This document shows, in pieces, positions 46,930 through 58,918 of a DNA stretch of 64,000 nucleotides; position 1 is the stretch's first letter; each line of letters starts with the position of its first letter. The stretch covers positions 1,818,962-1,882,961 of the forward strand of contig KL647295.1 in NCBI GenBank assembly GCA_000727475.1, read 5' to 3'. This stretch comes from Sarcocystis neurona. Taxonomy: Eukaryota; Apicomplexa; Conoidasida; Eucoccidiorida; Sarcocystidae. Made by a program: the position numbers and the translations under genes. The notes below the pieces were generated by a model, which saw only the letters and a program-made list of their open reading frames with translations, had not been told where the DNA came from and did not search any database.

Positions 46930-49900
46930 ATGCGAGGCACGTTTGAAGCGGCGAGAGCAAAGCAGCGGCAGCAGCAATCGTACTCCTCGCAGCCGCAGCG
47001 CCAACGGCAGGAGCAGCGACAACAGGGGAAGGAGACGGAGGAGAAGCAGCAGCAGCGGCAGCATCCGCGTTGACAGCAGCCGTGCTGCGTGTGGTGCTGT
47101 GTGCAGGAACCGGGCTGCTTCGCGAAGTGCAGCGTCGCAGGAGCGGGAGCAGGAGCAGGAGCGGCAACAACAGCAGCACGAGCAGTGGCCCCTGTTTTGC
47201 CTCGGTCGCGACGACGCTGCTGCTGAGTGGGGTGCACCAGCAGCAGCAGAAGCGGCCTGCGGCCAGCAGCAGCAGCAGAGGGCAGAGCAGACGGCCCCGG
47301 GAAAAGCGGCTGCGAGTGCCCGGCCATCCAGCAACAGCAGCAGGAAGAAGGAAAAACGTCAAGACAGCGACAGAAAAAGCTGCAGGGACGGCTGGTGCTA
47401 CCGACGAGAGAGCAGCAGCGGGCACCTGCGCTGCTGCGGCGTTGTTCTCGCGCGTCGGTGATTCGCCACCCATAGGAGCGGCAGACCGGCTAGGAGAGGC
47501 AGCAGGACCCGCAGCAGCAAGGGCAGCAGCGCTAGCGGCAGTAGCGCCCACAAGAAAGACAGCCGCGGCAAAGAAGCTTGTAAGACGCGTCGGTGCAGCG
47601 GGACAAGCAGGTAAAACATGCAAATCGGCCTTTGCCGGCGCGAACAGGAAAATGGTTGCAGCAGGAAGTGCAGCAGCGGGAGCAGCAGCCGGTGCAGCAG
47701 TCACGGTGACAGCAGCAACTTCGTCGAACGGCACTCCTGCTGCAGACGCGCTGCTCCAGGGCGACGAGAAGGCGAGAGAGCTTCACGTACATGCGCTGGA
47801 GGACGCAAACCCGCAGCAGCCGCAGGCAGCAAGAGGCAGCACGCAAAGGAGAAGCCGCGGCACGGGTGGCCGCGTCCGCGCCAACAGCAGCAACAGCAAC
47901 AGCAGGGGCGCCAGCACCGGCAGCGGCAGCACGAGTCCTGGCAGCGGAGCGAGCACCGGCCGCGGCAGCACGAAAAACGGAAAGTGCAAGTTCGGAAGCA
48001 GCACGAGCGCGATGCCTCTGTGTTGCAGCAGTACTCCTGATACAGCATCAGCGACCAACAGCAGCAGCAGTAGTCCCACAAGCAGCAACAACACCGCCTG
48101 CAACAGCAGCAAGACCGGGACGGCCTACAGCAAGGCGGAAGCCAGCAAGGCGGAAGCCAGCAAGGCGGAAGCCAGCAAGGCGGAAGCCGGCAAGGCGGAA
48201 GCGAGCGGTGCGAAGCGTCCTGTGAGCTCCAACACCAGGAGGAGGAAGCGAAGCTCAAGCAGCAGTCGAGGGGCCCTTCACCTATCGTGTGACTTCTTCT
48301 CTGCCTTCACCGACATTTCTCTGTTCCACGAGGTTTTCGCCATGTTGCCGACGAAGGAGAAGCAGCTCCAACTTCTTCCCTGCGCTGCGTCTGCTGCAGA
48401 AACGGCAAGCCGCACTCCGCTGTTACCTACCACCACTGTGTCTGCTCCTTCTCTCAATGCCGCTTCGACCGCAGAAGCAGGGACACCGAGACATGACGTT
48501 CCGGCTTCTCCTGGAAGCGCTGCGTTTGCTGGAGCTGACGCTGGGACGCGACCTGACGCCTCTGTTGCAGGCGCTGCCTCTGCTGCAGCCGCTGCGTCTG
48601 CTGCTGCAGTTGCTGCTGTTGTTCGTGCTGTTGCTGTTGACAGGGGGGCTGCCGCTCCTGGTGACGCTGCTGCTGCCATTGGGGATACTACACCCGCTGG
48701 GTGTCTTCCTGTTGCTGACGCGCCTCCTCCTTTCACCGCCTCTGCTGGTGACGCTCCTCCTGCTGCCGCCAGTTATGCTGCTGAAACGCGTCCTGCTGCT
48801 AGCCGTGCTGCTGAAGCGTTTCCTGTTGAGGTTGCTGCTGTTTCTGCCGGTACTGCGTTCGGCGCGCCTCTCTGTGCTGCAGATGCGTCTGCTGCTGCCG
48901 GAAGCGCGGCTGCGGCTGCAGAGTCGACAAGGGAACGACCAGCCGCTGGTCCTCCGTCGGCTTTACACAGCGCTGCAGACTGGGGAGCTGCCGCCTCTCT
49001 GCCCGCTGCAGCTGCTGCGGTTCTTGCATCTTCTCTTGCTGCAGCCGATGGCGCCTCTGGTGCTGCTGTAGGTGCGGAGCCTTCTCTTCCCGCTGTCACT
49101 GCTGCAGCTTCTGCTGCTGTTTCAGCAGGTGGTGCCGCATCTCGAGCTTCCGCTGCTCCTGTCGATCCCGACGCTGCTGCTATTGATACTGCGGCCGCTC
49201 TCTCTGGTGCTCCCGCTGCCGGTTGCGCCGTTGGTGTTGCCCAGTGCCTCGCGGCTCATCCATTCCCTGCTGCTGCTGCTATTGCTGCTCCTTCGACGCC
49301 GGCAACGCCGTCGAGCGTTTCTACCTCCGCGTCTGCTGAAGATAGTAGTACCGCTGCTATTAGCGTCGCCTGTGGCGCATGCGTTGTAGACAAAGCTTCT
49401 TCAGTCGGGCCTGCCGCTGCGACCTCCCCAGCTCTTCCTTTGCATTCTCCCGCTGCTGCCTGCTCCCCGTCTTTTTCCGCGACCACTGCGGCAGCTGCTG
49501 GTTCTTCTCCTGGTGCTGCTGTCGGTGTGGCTCTCTTTGCGGACTCTGCAGGAGCAGCAGCTGCTGCTGGGAGAAGCTCGCCTTGTCCGCCTGCTGTTGC
49601 CCCTGCGCCGAGTGCGGCCGGTTCCGCTGCTGTCGCTCGTACTGTTGGCGATGCCGCCACCCACCCTACCAGTGCCACGAGCACAGCTACCGCCGCTACT
49701 GACGCTGCAACTTCTGCTGCTGCTGCTGGTGCTGGCGTTGCTGCAGCTACCGCCGCTGCTGAGGCTGCAACTTCTGCTGCTGCTGCTGGTGCTGGCGTTG
49801 CTGCAGCGAGCGCTGCTGCTGATGGTGGGGTTCCGTCTGTAGCAGCAGCAGCCTCTGCTGCGGCCGTCGTTGAGAGTAGCAGCTCTGTTGCCGCTTCTTT

Positions 49901-52530
49901 CTGGGGGGGCGGCTCTAAGCTGTCCAAGGAAGAGGAAGAGGAGCAGAAACTCGATATTTTGACGGAAGTCTACCACAAGGCAGTGAGACAGCTGGCGCAG
50001 CAAGGAACACTCGCACTTGCCGCTGCTGCTCGTGGTGCGGTTGCTGCTGCTGCAGCGGCTGCCGCAGCTGCGGCTGTCGCGGACGCTGGGCACGCCTACT
50101 TCTTGGTAAACCAGCCGCGGAGGAAGAACGCTGAGCAGCAGTCCTCGCAGGAGCAGCAGGACGCCGTCGCTCCGGGCCCAGCAACAGGGAATTATGAAAG
50201 AGGGGAAGAGCGGGGGAGTAGCAGAAGTAGCTGCTGCAGACGCCGCGTGCTGCTCCTGTCGTCGCACGTCCTGGAGGTGCTGGGCACCGACGCCCACCGC
50301 CACGAGGGCGCCAGCGTCGGCTGCGGCGGCAATGCAGGCTGCAGGAACGGCAGCAGGACGTCGGGCAGTGGCTGCCAAGCGAGCAGCGCCACCCACCGCA
50401 ATGACAGCAGCAGCGACAGCAACAGGAAGAACAACAGCACCAGCAGCACAACCAGCAGCGTCGCGCCTCCCAAGAGCAGCACAGCCACCACCAGCAGCAG
50501 CAGTCCACGTAGCAGCAGCGGCAGCGGAACCGCAAGTTCAAATGGCGATGTGATTGACTGCCAACAGGGAGAAGGCGGAAGGGCGACGGCAATGCCGGAG
50601 GAACAGCAGGTGCCCGTGTCTGGTCGTACACAGCTGTTCTGTTCTTCCCCAGGTACTGCAGCAGATCACCTGTCATTGCGCAACAAGAGCGACGACGACG
50701 TTGCTGCTGGTCCGGCACCACCTTGGATAGGCGGGAGCCCTAACTGCAGGACAGAAGGAAACAACTGCGGCACGAGTAGCAGCGACAGCAGCGTCAGGGA
50801 CACCAGCAGCCATAGCTGCAGCAACAGGAGTGGCGTCGTCTTCAGCAGCAGCAGCGTCTCCAGCAACAGCGATGCAGCACGCAGTGCCGATCTACGCAGC
50901 GGCAGCGACAGCAAGGACGTCGGGAGAAGCGCGGCCTACGGGAGTGGCGACGGTGGAATAAACGGCAAGGAGGACTGCAACTGCGATAGCAGCAGTACTG
51001 CCAAGATGGACAGAAGCAGCAACAGGTGCTCGAGGATCACCAGCAGTGCTCGCGACAGCAGCCCTCCCCAGGACAACCGCTTCGGCGTCTGCCGCAGTAG
51101 CAGCGTGCCTTTCAACAACAGCAATAGCAGCGCTGACGGCAGGAGCAGCAGCAGCCGTTCAATCAACCGGTGCAGTAGCCTTGAACTGAATCAGCGCCGC
51201 AGCAGCAGCATTGGTAGCGGGAACAACTCCTGTAGCTTCTGGATAAGCAGCAGCGGGGACCACAACAGCTGCGACGCAGGAAACAGAACGATTGTTGCAG
51301 ACAGCTTGACACTGGGTCTCGGCTCGCAAGTGAGGCTCAGCTCCTGCTGCAGCACCGATGACAGCGGCAGCGGCAGCAGCGGCAACAGCGCGAACAGCAG
51401 CAGCAGCGGCAACACAGCGGGCAGCAGCACAAGCAGCGGCAACACAGCGGACAGCAGCACCAGCAGCGGCAACACAGCGGGCAGCAGCACCAGCAGCGGC
51501 AACACAGCGGGCAGCAGCACCAACAGCGGCAACACAGCGGGCAGCAGCACCAACAGCGGCAATACAGCGGGCAGCAGCACCAGCAGCGGCGAGACAAGCC
51601 GCAGCAGCAAAGAGCACGGGAGCAATGGGGAGCGAAAAAGCAGCAGCAGAGAGGAAGGGAGCAGCAGCACCCACAGTGGCGAGGGAAGCATTAGAGAGGA
51701 AGGAAGCAGCATAACCAGCAGCTGCGAGAGAAGCTGGAGCAGCCGCATAGACATGGGAGGGAAGGACGCCAACGTCTACGGTGGGGAGGAGAAGCGCGAC
51801 GGAAAAAGCAAGCCGGCCTGCAGTGAGGAGACCGGAAGCAACCAGACGGGCTTTAGCAGCAACCAGAACACTGGCAGCAAGAACCAGGGCAGCAGCAGCA
51901 GTTCCGACGGGGAGGAAGAGAGCAGTGGCACCGCGTGCGAGGGAAAACGTGATGCTGCAGGACGCAGCAGCTGTGGGAAGCCAAGTGACCGCCCCACCTG
52001 TGCCCAGTGGGATACCAGCAGCAGCAGCAGCACCGGCGCGGACCAGAAGAGTTCGTGTATCTTGCCAGATGCTGCTTCCACAGGAGGCCCAGCCACTGCC
52101 GAGACGGCTGCAGCGACAGCTGCTGCTGCTGCGACTGCTGTTGCTGTGACTGCTGCTCATTCCACTGCTGCTGCTGGTGCTGATGCTGCTGCTGCTGCCC
52201 ACGGTGATAATCCTGCGACGCCGCCTGCTGCGTCTGTTGATGTCGCGGCTGGGGCAGAGGCGAAGACGGCGAAGGCGTCTCTCGCATCTTCGTCTTCCTC
52301 TTTCTTTTCAGCGGCAGCAGCAGGAGAGCGGGAGACTGCGTCTTTGTCGGCAGCAGCAGCAGTGGGACAGGAAATGGGCGTGCCGTTTGCACCTTCAGCA
52401 CCCGCAGCAGACAAGACGACGATACATGCGGAGTCTCCGCGTCGGAGCTTCGGCGTGGAAGAATTTGCGTTGATCGCTGCTGAGCGCCAGACCGACAGCC
52501 CGGACGAGCTGCTGCAGCAGCCCCTCCCAG
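46930..52530 (+). CDS. Ser/Ala-rich protein gene, exon structure uncertain
   Basis: One frame is open from 46947 to a stop at 53271-53273 (about 2100 codons). Protein-like islands in that frame are DISLFHEVFAMLPTKEKQ (about 48305-48370), LSKEEEEEQKLDILTEVYHK (about 49921-49980) and RRSFGVEEFALIAAERQ (about 52441-52490). Other stretches read better in other frames (MRGTFEAARAKQRQQQ from ATG 46930; RDMTFRLLLEALRLLELTLG near 48495), so introns are likely. A CCCAG|gtgcag donor at about 52530 precedes a CT-rich tract. No domain is recognised. Confidence 0.4.
48132..48206 (+). repeat. 15-bp tandem repeat, five copies
   Basis: AAGGCGGAAGCCAGC units. They code KAEAS in the long frame and a QQGGS-like repeat in the next frame. 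Confidence 0.95.
51411..51590 (+). repeat. 30-bp tandem repeat, six copies
   Basis: The decapeptide NTAGSSTSSG repeats six times with single substitutions and no length change. Confidence 0.95.
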
Positions 52531-52559
52531 GTGCAGCCACAAAAACAGCTTCGCTGCCA

Positions 52560-53330
52560 CACCTTTGGCACAGACGTTCGTGTGCTCTGCTCTCGTTTGC
52601 TTCTCCCTTTACAACGCCGGTCGTCTGCTGTTCTCCTTTCGTATTTCTTCTTCCTTTTCGGCCCACTTCCGTCCTTCAACGCGCTTCTCCTTCTTCTCAC
52701 CATCCACACCCCTTTCTTTCCCTATCTATCTCTGTCCCCCATCTTCTGCTGTTTGTACTACGTACTTCGCCTTCTCTTCTCTCGTCTCTCATTCGTGTTC
52801 CGCTTTCTTCTCCCTTCTTCTCGCTTAAAACGACGTCGTCGTTGTCTTCCGTTTTCCACACAGCGCCTCGTCTCTCGATTCGTCTCTCTGCTGTCAGCAG
52901 TTGCGTGTCGTCGGAGTACTTCCTGGTGGTCGGTACAACCCCCTTCATTTCCTCTCACATTTTCCAGTCCGCTTCTACTGTCCGTCCTCTTTCTTCTCTG
53001 CCTTCCCATCGTTCTTGTCTATCTTCCCCTCCTTCCCGTGTCTCATCGCCATATACGACTAAAACGTCCTTGCGTCCGCTTCTCCACCACGTCAGGCTTC
53101 CTCTCCTTCTCCTCGTCTTCGTCCTCGTCTTATTCTTGTCCTTCTTCCTAGTCTTCTTCTTTTTCATCCTCTCCTTCTTCTTCTTCCGGTCCGTTTTCCT
53201 CTTCTTCTTCTTCTTGTCCTTCGCCTCGTGTTCTTCGTCGTCGCATTTGTCTCCGTTTTCCTCTTCTCTGTGACTCACCGCCCTGTAGTTTTCCTCCTCC
53301 GTCGTCGTAGCGCCCTTTACGTGCTGCACG
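52560..53330 (+). other. Pyrimidine-rich tract, probable intron
   Basis: Almost pure C/T blocks on the + strand between the last long exon and a strong acceptor near 53458. The long frame stays open here only because CT-rich DNA lacks stop codons. Confidence 0.45.
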
Positions 53331-53458
53331 TTTCACCCCATGCCCCACGAAAGCTGTTCCTCAGTGCTGCTGCAACAGCGCCCTTCTCGCTCACGACGAG
53401 TGAACTGCTGCTGAGGCACACGGCCACCTGCACAGCATCTTCTGCTTCCTTTTCTTCG

Positions 53459-53548
53459 CAGCAGTTCTCCCGTATAGAGTCCACGCAGAAAGCCATCTGC
53501 TGCCTGATGCCTCCGTCGGAGCAGCAGAGCGGTCAAGAGGAGCGCGCC
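53459..53548 (+). CDS. Probable terminal exon of the Ser/Ala-rich gene
   Basis: The acceptor ttttcttcgcag is excellent. One frame codes QFSRIESTQKAICCLMPPSE and ends EERA-stop at 53548. With the phase left by the CCAG|gtgcag donor the frame instead reads AVLPYRVHAESHLLPDAS and stops near 53587. I cannot decide between the two. Confidence 0.4.
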
Positions 53549-53589
53549 TAAAACTGCTGCCTTCAGCAAGAAGCGTCACTGGTTGATTG

Positions 53590-53890
53590 ATGCGCTTCCC
53601 GTGTTGTTCAACGGGACGGATGAAATGTTGACATGTGTGGGTTTCTCCCCAAGTCCTTCAGCAGGAAGCCTGACTTGTTGATATATGTGGGCCCCCTCCG
53701 TGGCTTCCAGAGTCTTCAGCAGGAAGCCTGGCTTGTTGATATCCGTGGATCCCCTCCCCCCTCCCATGTTCTTCAACAGGAAGCGTGACATGCTGGTGAC
53801 TGCTGCCCGTTTCATACTTATATGTGGGCCGCGTCCCCCCCTCCCATGTTCTTAGCGGCAACACTGACTTGTTGCAGACTGCTGGATCGT
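53590..53890. repeat. Minisatellite, unit about 57-58 bp
   Basis: The TTCAGCAGGAAGCCTG block followed by CTTGTTGATAT and a GTGG(G/A) CCCCCTCC-like block recurs at about 53657, 53715 and 53772. More diverged copies lie on either side. Confidence 0.8.
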
Positions 53891-54767
53891 TCCATATTTT
53901 CCACGTCTGTCTTGGAGCCGTTGTTGTGACGCGCTGCTCACCGCGAGGCTTCTCTTTTGTCTTCTCGTCTTCTCTGCTCCTTCCCCGCGTGCCGCCCACC
54001 GACGATTTGCGCTCTTTAACCACTAGTGACGTTGGACAAACCTCGCCCGGGATTTCTCACTAGCGTAGCTTCTGGCTTTGCAACGTCGACTGTGTTGTTG
54101 CAGAAGAAGAAATGCGCCTGCCCTGCGGCGTGGCCTTTGCGCCTCTTCCCTTCGTCAGCGATACAGCGGCTGCTTCTCTCTCAGCCTCGACGGCTGACGC
54201 GGATAAACGTGGGTGTTGTCACTTCTCTTCGCTCCTGCGGGGTGTTCGGCGTTGCGCTTCGCCCCCATCTTTCCTCTAACTACCTCTTCACCTGTGCACT
54301 ATATATATATGCATATAGATATTCGTTTGTCTCTCTCTTTGTCTATGGGTTTGTACGTCTGTGGACATATATATATACACATACGTGAAGGGGAAAGGAC
54401 GTGCGTAGATCTGTGGATGCGTTCATGTCTTTTCTGGACGCAGGACGCAGTCCTCCGTACGGGGTTCAGATGCAGTGGTGGCTGCTTGGAGATAATGAGT
54501 TTCTTTCTCTGTAAGAGAGATTTATCGTTGCGTGTGGTGGGGGAGTCGAGCCGCAGACACGGTCTTTCGTCCGGGCCCCGTCGTGGGGCTGCTCACCGAG
54601 AAACTTACTCGCATAGATATGTACGGGAGCTGATGAACGTCCGTACACGTATATATCGGCGCCACGTACGGAGACAGACAGGTGTGGGCGCGACGCAGAG
54701 AGACCGCCTGGCGCCGACAACTGCTGCTGCTGCGCGTCCTGCTGCACACAGCTCGTTAAGACTGCAG
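53891..54767. other. Spacer between + strand genes
   Basis: It contains TATA-rich microsatellite (54300-54385) and only short frames. A - strand frame (54466-54879) overlaps a better + strand exon. Confidence 0.4.
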
Positions 54768-54913
54768 AGCAACCCGCTTCGAACTGCTGTCTGTTGCGGC
54801 TGGCAGCGAAGACGCCACCGGCCAACGTATCGCCGCGTCTCTCTTCGAGCTGCTGCGGGACCGTGATTTGTTCTTGCAACTGCTGCTGCTAAGACCGACG
54901 TACTTGGACACTG
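54768..54913 (+). CDS. Exon of the right-hand gene: helical segment
   Basis: The frame reads ATRFELLSVAAGSEDATGQR, then IAASLFELLRDRDLFLQLLL, then LRPTYLDTG. It lies between an actgcag acceptor and an ACTG|gtgacg donor. The amphipathic Leu-rich pattern resembles an alpha-solenoid (ARM/HEAT-like) repeat, but no family is assigned. Reading through the donor stops at about 54952. Confidence 0.5.
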
Positions 54914-55221
54914 GTGACGGAGTGCTGCTGTGCCTGAGTGCAGCTCTCTACTAGTCGGTGCTGCTGCTGCTGTAGCAGTCGTGCGCCCTTGTGTCAGTAC
55001 TATAGTTGTGGTAGCAGGACAGTAGTAGCTGTTGTCGCTGAACTTGGGTGACTCGTTGTTGTTGTCGCTGCTGCTGCTGCGGCGCTAGTGGAAGGCTGCG
55101 CCTGTGACGGTGTCGTCACTCTCCTGCTGGTGCTGGTGCAAGAGCTGCGTTCTCTGTAAAGCGCTGGTGCTGTTGGAACTGCTGGGCAGGCGGGCGTGCG
55201 CGGAAGACGCGTCTGCAGCAT

Positions 55222-56158
55222 GTGACGCTGGTTGCGAAATTGCAAGAGTACTCTCCAGCGCGTGTTGCTATGGCTCTGTCGCTGTCGCTGCTGCGCGACC
55301 GCCTGCGTGTGCCGGCCTCCTCCATCTTGATGCTCATTTGGCTGCTTGGTGTGGAGTCGCACGTGTTGTTGCGTGTGCTGCTGCTGACGCTGTCACGACG
55401 CACCGCGGATCCACACGGGCTGCTGCGGTTCAGAGGGTCCACTGAAAGAGCTGCTTCCTCGCTGTCGCTGCTGTCGCTGCTACATTGGGCTGCCGCTGCT
55501 GTGTTGTGCTGCTGCCGCTGTGTTGTGCTGCTGCTGCTGTGTTGTGCTGCTGCTGCTGCAGAGACGCGGGCGAAAGGGTCGCACTGGCTGTTGGCGGTGT
55601 CGTGGAGCCTGTCAGGCAACAGCAGGGAGCTGCTGCAGCCGCTGCTGCTGGCTGCTGGCAGCTGTTTGTTTGCGTGCACCACTGCTGCTGGCTTTTACTA
55701 CCGGAAGGATCCGTCAGGGTCTGCTGCGTCTTCCAAACGCCGGACGACACGCACCTTCTACTCCACTGGCATGCAGATGCTGCGCTGCCTTCCCCGCTGC
55801 CGCGACCCACAGCGGCAGCAGCAGCAGGTCTTCTCGCAGCAGCCAGAGCAGGGTCACCGATCACAGCAGTTGCAGGGGGCAACGCAGGACGACCAGGTGA
55901 AGCCGGAGCCGCTGCAATGGCAGGAGAGCAGCACGAGTCCAGTGTCTTTGCAGCGTGGGACTGCCGACGACACGCAGCCTTCGACGAATGCGTGGCAGCA
56001 ACGACAGCAAGACAACTTGCTTGCAGGACGACAGCAGCGGGCGGCGCGGCAGGGAGCAGAGCCTGTGCGGACTCCCTGCAACAGCGACGTCGCACGCAGC
56101 AGCAGCGGCAGCAGGAGAAGCGGCTCACAGCAGCAGCAGGAAGACGAAACAGCTTTGG
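55222..56158 (+). CDS. Exon region of the right-hand gene
   Basis: The frame contains LVAKLQEYSPARVAMALSLS, LLRDRLRVPASSILMLIWLL and, near 55696, GFYYRKDPSGSAASSKRR. Polar Gln-rich sequence follows to a QEDETAL|gtaacg donor at about 56158. The alternative frame at 55150-55260 (LVLLELLGRRACAEDAS) is also plausible, so the 5' part is unsettled. The middle (55495-55560) is CTG array. Confidence 0.4.
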
Positions 56159-56348
56159 TAACGGCAGGAGTCGCGGCAGCAGCAGCGGCGGTGGGGAAGC
56201 AAGAGGGCAGGGCAGCGGAGAAAAAAGGCAAGCGGCCGCAGCAGGAAGCGACTGCTGCTATGCCTTGCCTCCTCGCTGTCGGAGAAACGACGTCTCTTGC
56301 AGCATCTAATGCCACGGCTGGGCAGCAGGTCATTGCTGCAATCCTCAG

Positions 56349-56538
56349 AGACTGCGGAGCCGTGGTGAGACAGACTCCTTTGCTCGGTGTCTCCCTGCGC
56401 TCTGGCAGCTTCTCCCGTGCGTGGAGACACTGGCGGAGACACGCTCTCGGGTGGACAACTGTCTGGTCGCTGCGACTGCCTACATCTTTGTGTCATGCAC
56501 CTACCTCTATGCCGAGTTTCTCTGTCCTACATATATAG
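56349..56538 (+). CDS. Exon of the right-hand gene
   Basis: Acceptor gcaatcctcag, donor TATATAG|gtagat. The frame reads RLRSRGETDSFARCLPALWQ, then LLPCVETLAETRSRVDNCLV, then AATAYIFVSCTYLYAEFLC. It is non-repetitive and protein-like, with a hydrophobic helix near the end. The overlapping longer frame ending at 56538 looks worse here. No family recognised. Confidence 0.55.
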
Positions 56539-56559
56539 GTAGATAGATAGAGAGACAGA

Positions 56560-57200
56560 GAGAGATCTACCACAACTTATTTGTGTATCTATGTATATAT
56601 ATATGCATATATGTATTTGTATACATGCATATATACTTCTGTGGAGTTTTGCTGTATTACATACATGTATATAGGGAGAGATGCCAGAACTATCCTTTTC
56701 AATCTATCTATCTATCTATCTCTACACATGTGTACGCATATATATATCCCTGTGGCGTTTCGCTGTATTGTAAAGAGATACCAGAACTCTCCATCTCCAT
56801 CTATATATATATGCATGTATACCTATACGCAGTTTGCTGTATTATATGTACATATATAGCGAGAAATGCCAACACTTTCTCTCCCTCTCAATCTACCTAT
56901 CTATGTATGTGTACGCATATGGATCTCTGTGGGGTTACGCTGTATTGCGTATATATTTAGCGAGAATACCAGAGCTCTCTCTCTCTGTATATATCCATCT
57001 ATATATACGCATACATATATAGTGGTTATGAGTGTAATCTCTGTACTCTCTATAACTACAGATGCTAGAGCTCTCTCTCTCTTTATGTATATCTTAGTTG
57101 CATATATATATATATGCGTATATATATATGCGTATATATTGTTTATAAGTGTAGTCTGTGTATCCTACATAGGTAGGTGCTCGAACTTTCTCTCTACCTC
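56560..57200. repeat. Degenerate tandem repeat with TA/CT microsatellites
   Basis: GCTGTATT marks at about 56651, 56762, 56836 and 56939 are each followed by a GAGA(G/A)ATGCCAGAAC-like block, TCTATC runs and TATATA. Spacing is 74 to 111 bases. Confidence 0.75.
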
Positions 57201-58166
57201 TCTCTCTTCCTCTCTGTCTCTCTCTATATATATAAGACGCCTGTATATATATATATATATATATGGCCTTGCTGTTGGTGCGCTATGATGCACATAGGAG
57301 AACACGCATGCGTAGAGACGTATATGGAAGTGTGGGATGCGCGGAGTGAGGCGGCCGCTGTGGTGGACTCTAGAGGATGTGGAAGTATCCTATACACGTA
57401 GATGGCAGACGCTTTTCGTTTCCTTCTCTCTCTATATATATCTACATATATATATATATGTAGGTAGAGAGATACACATAGGGTGTCCGTGTGTGGAAGT
57501 ACACAACAGATGTGAATACCAAATGGTTCTCTCCCGCTCTCTCTGTATTTACATATTTGTGTATACTTCATATATTTATGCAGAGAGAGAGTGTGTGTGT
57601 GTGTGTTTGTGAGTGGAGCACCTGTATGCAGTTTCTACGTATACTGCACCTGTAGATGCCACAGTTCTCTCAATATATCTATCCATCTACATATATATGT
57701 ATTACACATGTTTTGCTGAGATTTCTAGGTACGCATATGCATGGAAAGGACAATTATAGACCTGATTGTGTGAGTGGGTGAAGCCTAGAGGTCGGAACAG
57801 CTGCTCGTTGTATTCCTGCGTACTGCAGAGGGTGTGGAAGTGCTGCCCGTCCGACTCTGCTGCTGCTGCTGCTTTTCTCACAGGTTCCTCTGTTCTTGCT
57901 GCCCTGCTGCCTCTTCTTCGGACACGCGCTCCTGCCTGGCGCCGTTTCTCGATACGTATCTTCTTCCTCCTTGGCCTGCTGCTGCTTTGCTTGGCGCGCT
58001 CCTGCTTTTCTAGGCCTGCTGCCACTTTTCTAGGGCCGCCGCTGCTTCTTTCTTGGCGTCCTGCTACCCGTCTTGGCGTGCTGTTGCTCTTCTTGGCGGG
58101 CGGCTGCCCACCTCGGCCTGATGCATGTAAGATGCTTGTCAGCGTGGTGCCGCCATTTTAGTACTT
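57201..58166. other. Probable intron or spacer
   Basis: TA-rich microsatellite to about 57760, then CTG-rich sequence. No convincing exon; the frame at 57766-58161 is Leu/Ala/Cys only. Confidence 0.4.
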
Positions 58167-58790
58167 GTGTACGTGCAGCCGTGCGGTCGTCCACTCTCGA
58201 GAAAGCAGCGCGTGGAGTTGCTGCGTCACTTCTTCGACGCGAAGCGGGCAGCAGCACCAGCAGCAGAGGGAGCAGCAGCAGCGGCGGGCGCAACAGCAAC
58301 AACAGCAGCAGAGCCGGAGGGAGCAGGAGCAGCGAGCGTAGCAGCAGCAACAACACAAGCAGAAGCGGAGAAAGCAGCAGGCGCCGGCACCGTCCTCCAC
58401 AGAGCAGCAACAGCAGCAGTGGTCACAGAAGAACGAGAAGGAAGAGGAGGAGAAGGGCTGACATCCGAGAGGTGCTCCGAAGCGAAGACAGCAGCAGCAG
58501 CAGCAATCGCAGGAAGGGAAGAAACGAGGGGAGGCGCCGATGCAGCACCGGCAACAGCGTGGCCATCAGCAGCCCCAGCGAGACGAGGAGAGAAAACACC
58601 GACAGGAGCCGCAATTGCAGCAGCAGCAGCGCTCGAAGACGGAGGACAATGGCTGTACGTGTCCAGGAAGGCCTGGCTGCAGCACGTCTGCTGCATACAC
58701 CAGAAGATGCAGTACGCGCCAGGCATCTCTCATCCTTCCCTACGTGACTGCCTTCTGCTACGAGATGGAGTGGAACTTGTTGAGCGTATC
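58167..58790 (+). CDS. Exon with a possible DUSP-like domain
   Basis: It begins with SRKQRVELLRHFFDAKR, passes through an Ala-rich stretch of about 130 residues, then reads GQWLYVSRKAWLQHVC and YAPGISHPSLRDCLLLRDG. It ends VERI at a perfect donor (gtaagt, phase 0). In DUSP domains of ubiquitin-specific proteases a W-Y-L-V-S-x-x-W segment is followed by PGxIxN and L-L. The resemblance is visible but weak, and the Ala insert is unusual. If true, the gene may encode a deubiquitinase. The 5' edge is uncertain. Confidence 0.5.
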
Positions 58791-58918
58791 GTAAGTCCAC
58801 AAGGCATTTTTCTTTCTTCGTCTCGCCAGAAAAGTATATATGAATCTATATGTGGCCCTCGAAGAGCACGTCTACCTGTGCGTGTCCATTCGTATATATA
58901 CGTAAGAAAAAGTAAGTG

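Noticed and set aside
46571..47734. 387-codon minus-strand Ala/Leu-rich ORF
   Set aside because: Shadow of the plus-strand Ser/Ala-rich frame; hydrophobic homopolymer composition only.
49256..52560. Several minus-strand Ala- or Leu-rich ORFs
   Set aside because: They mirror GCT/GCA arrays; the charged islands lie on the plus strand.
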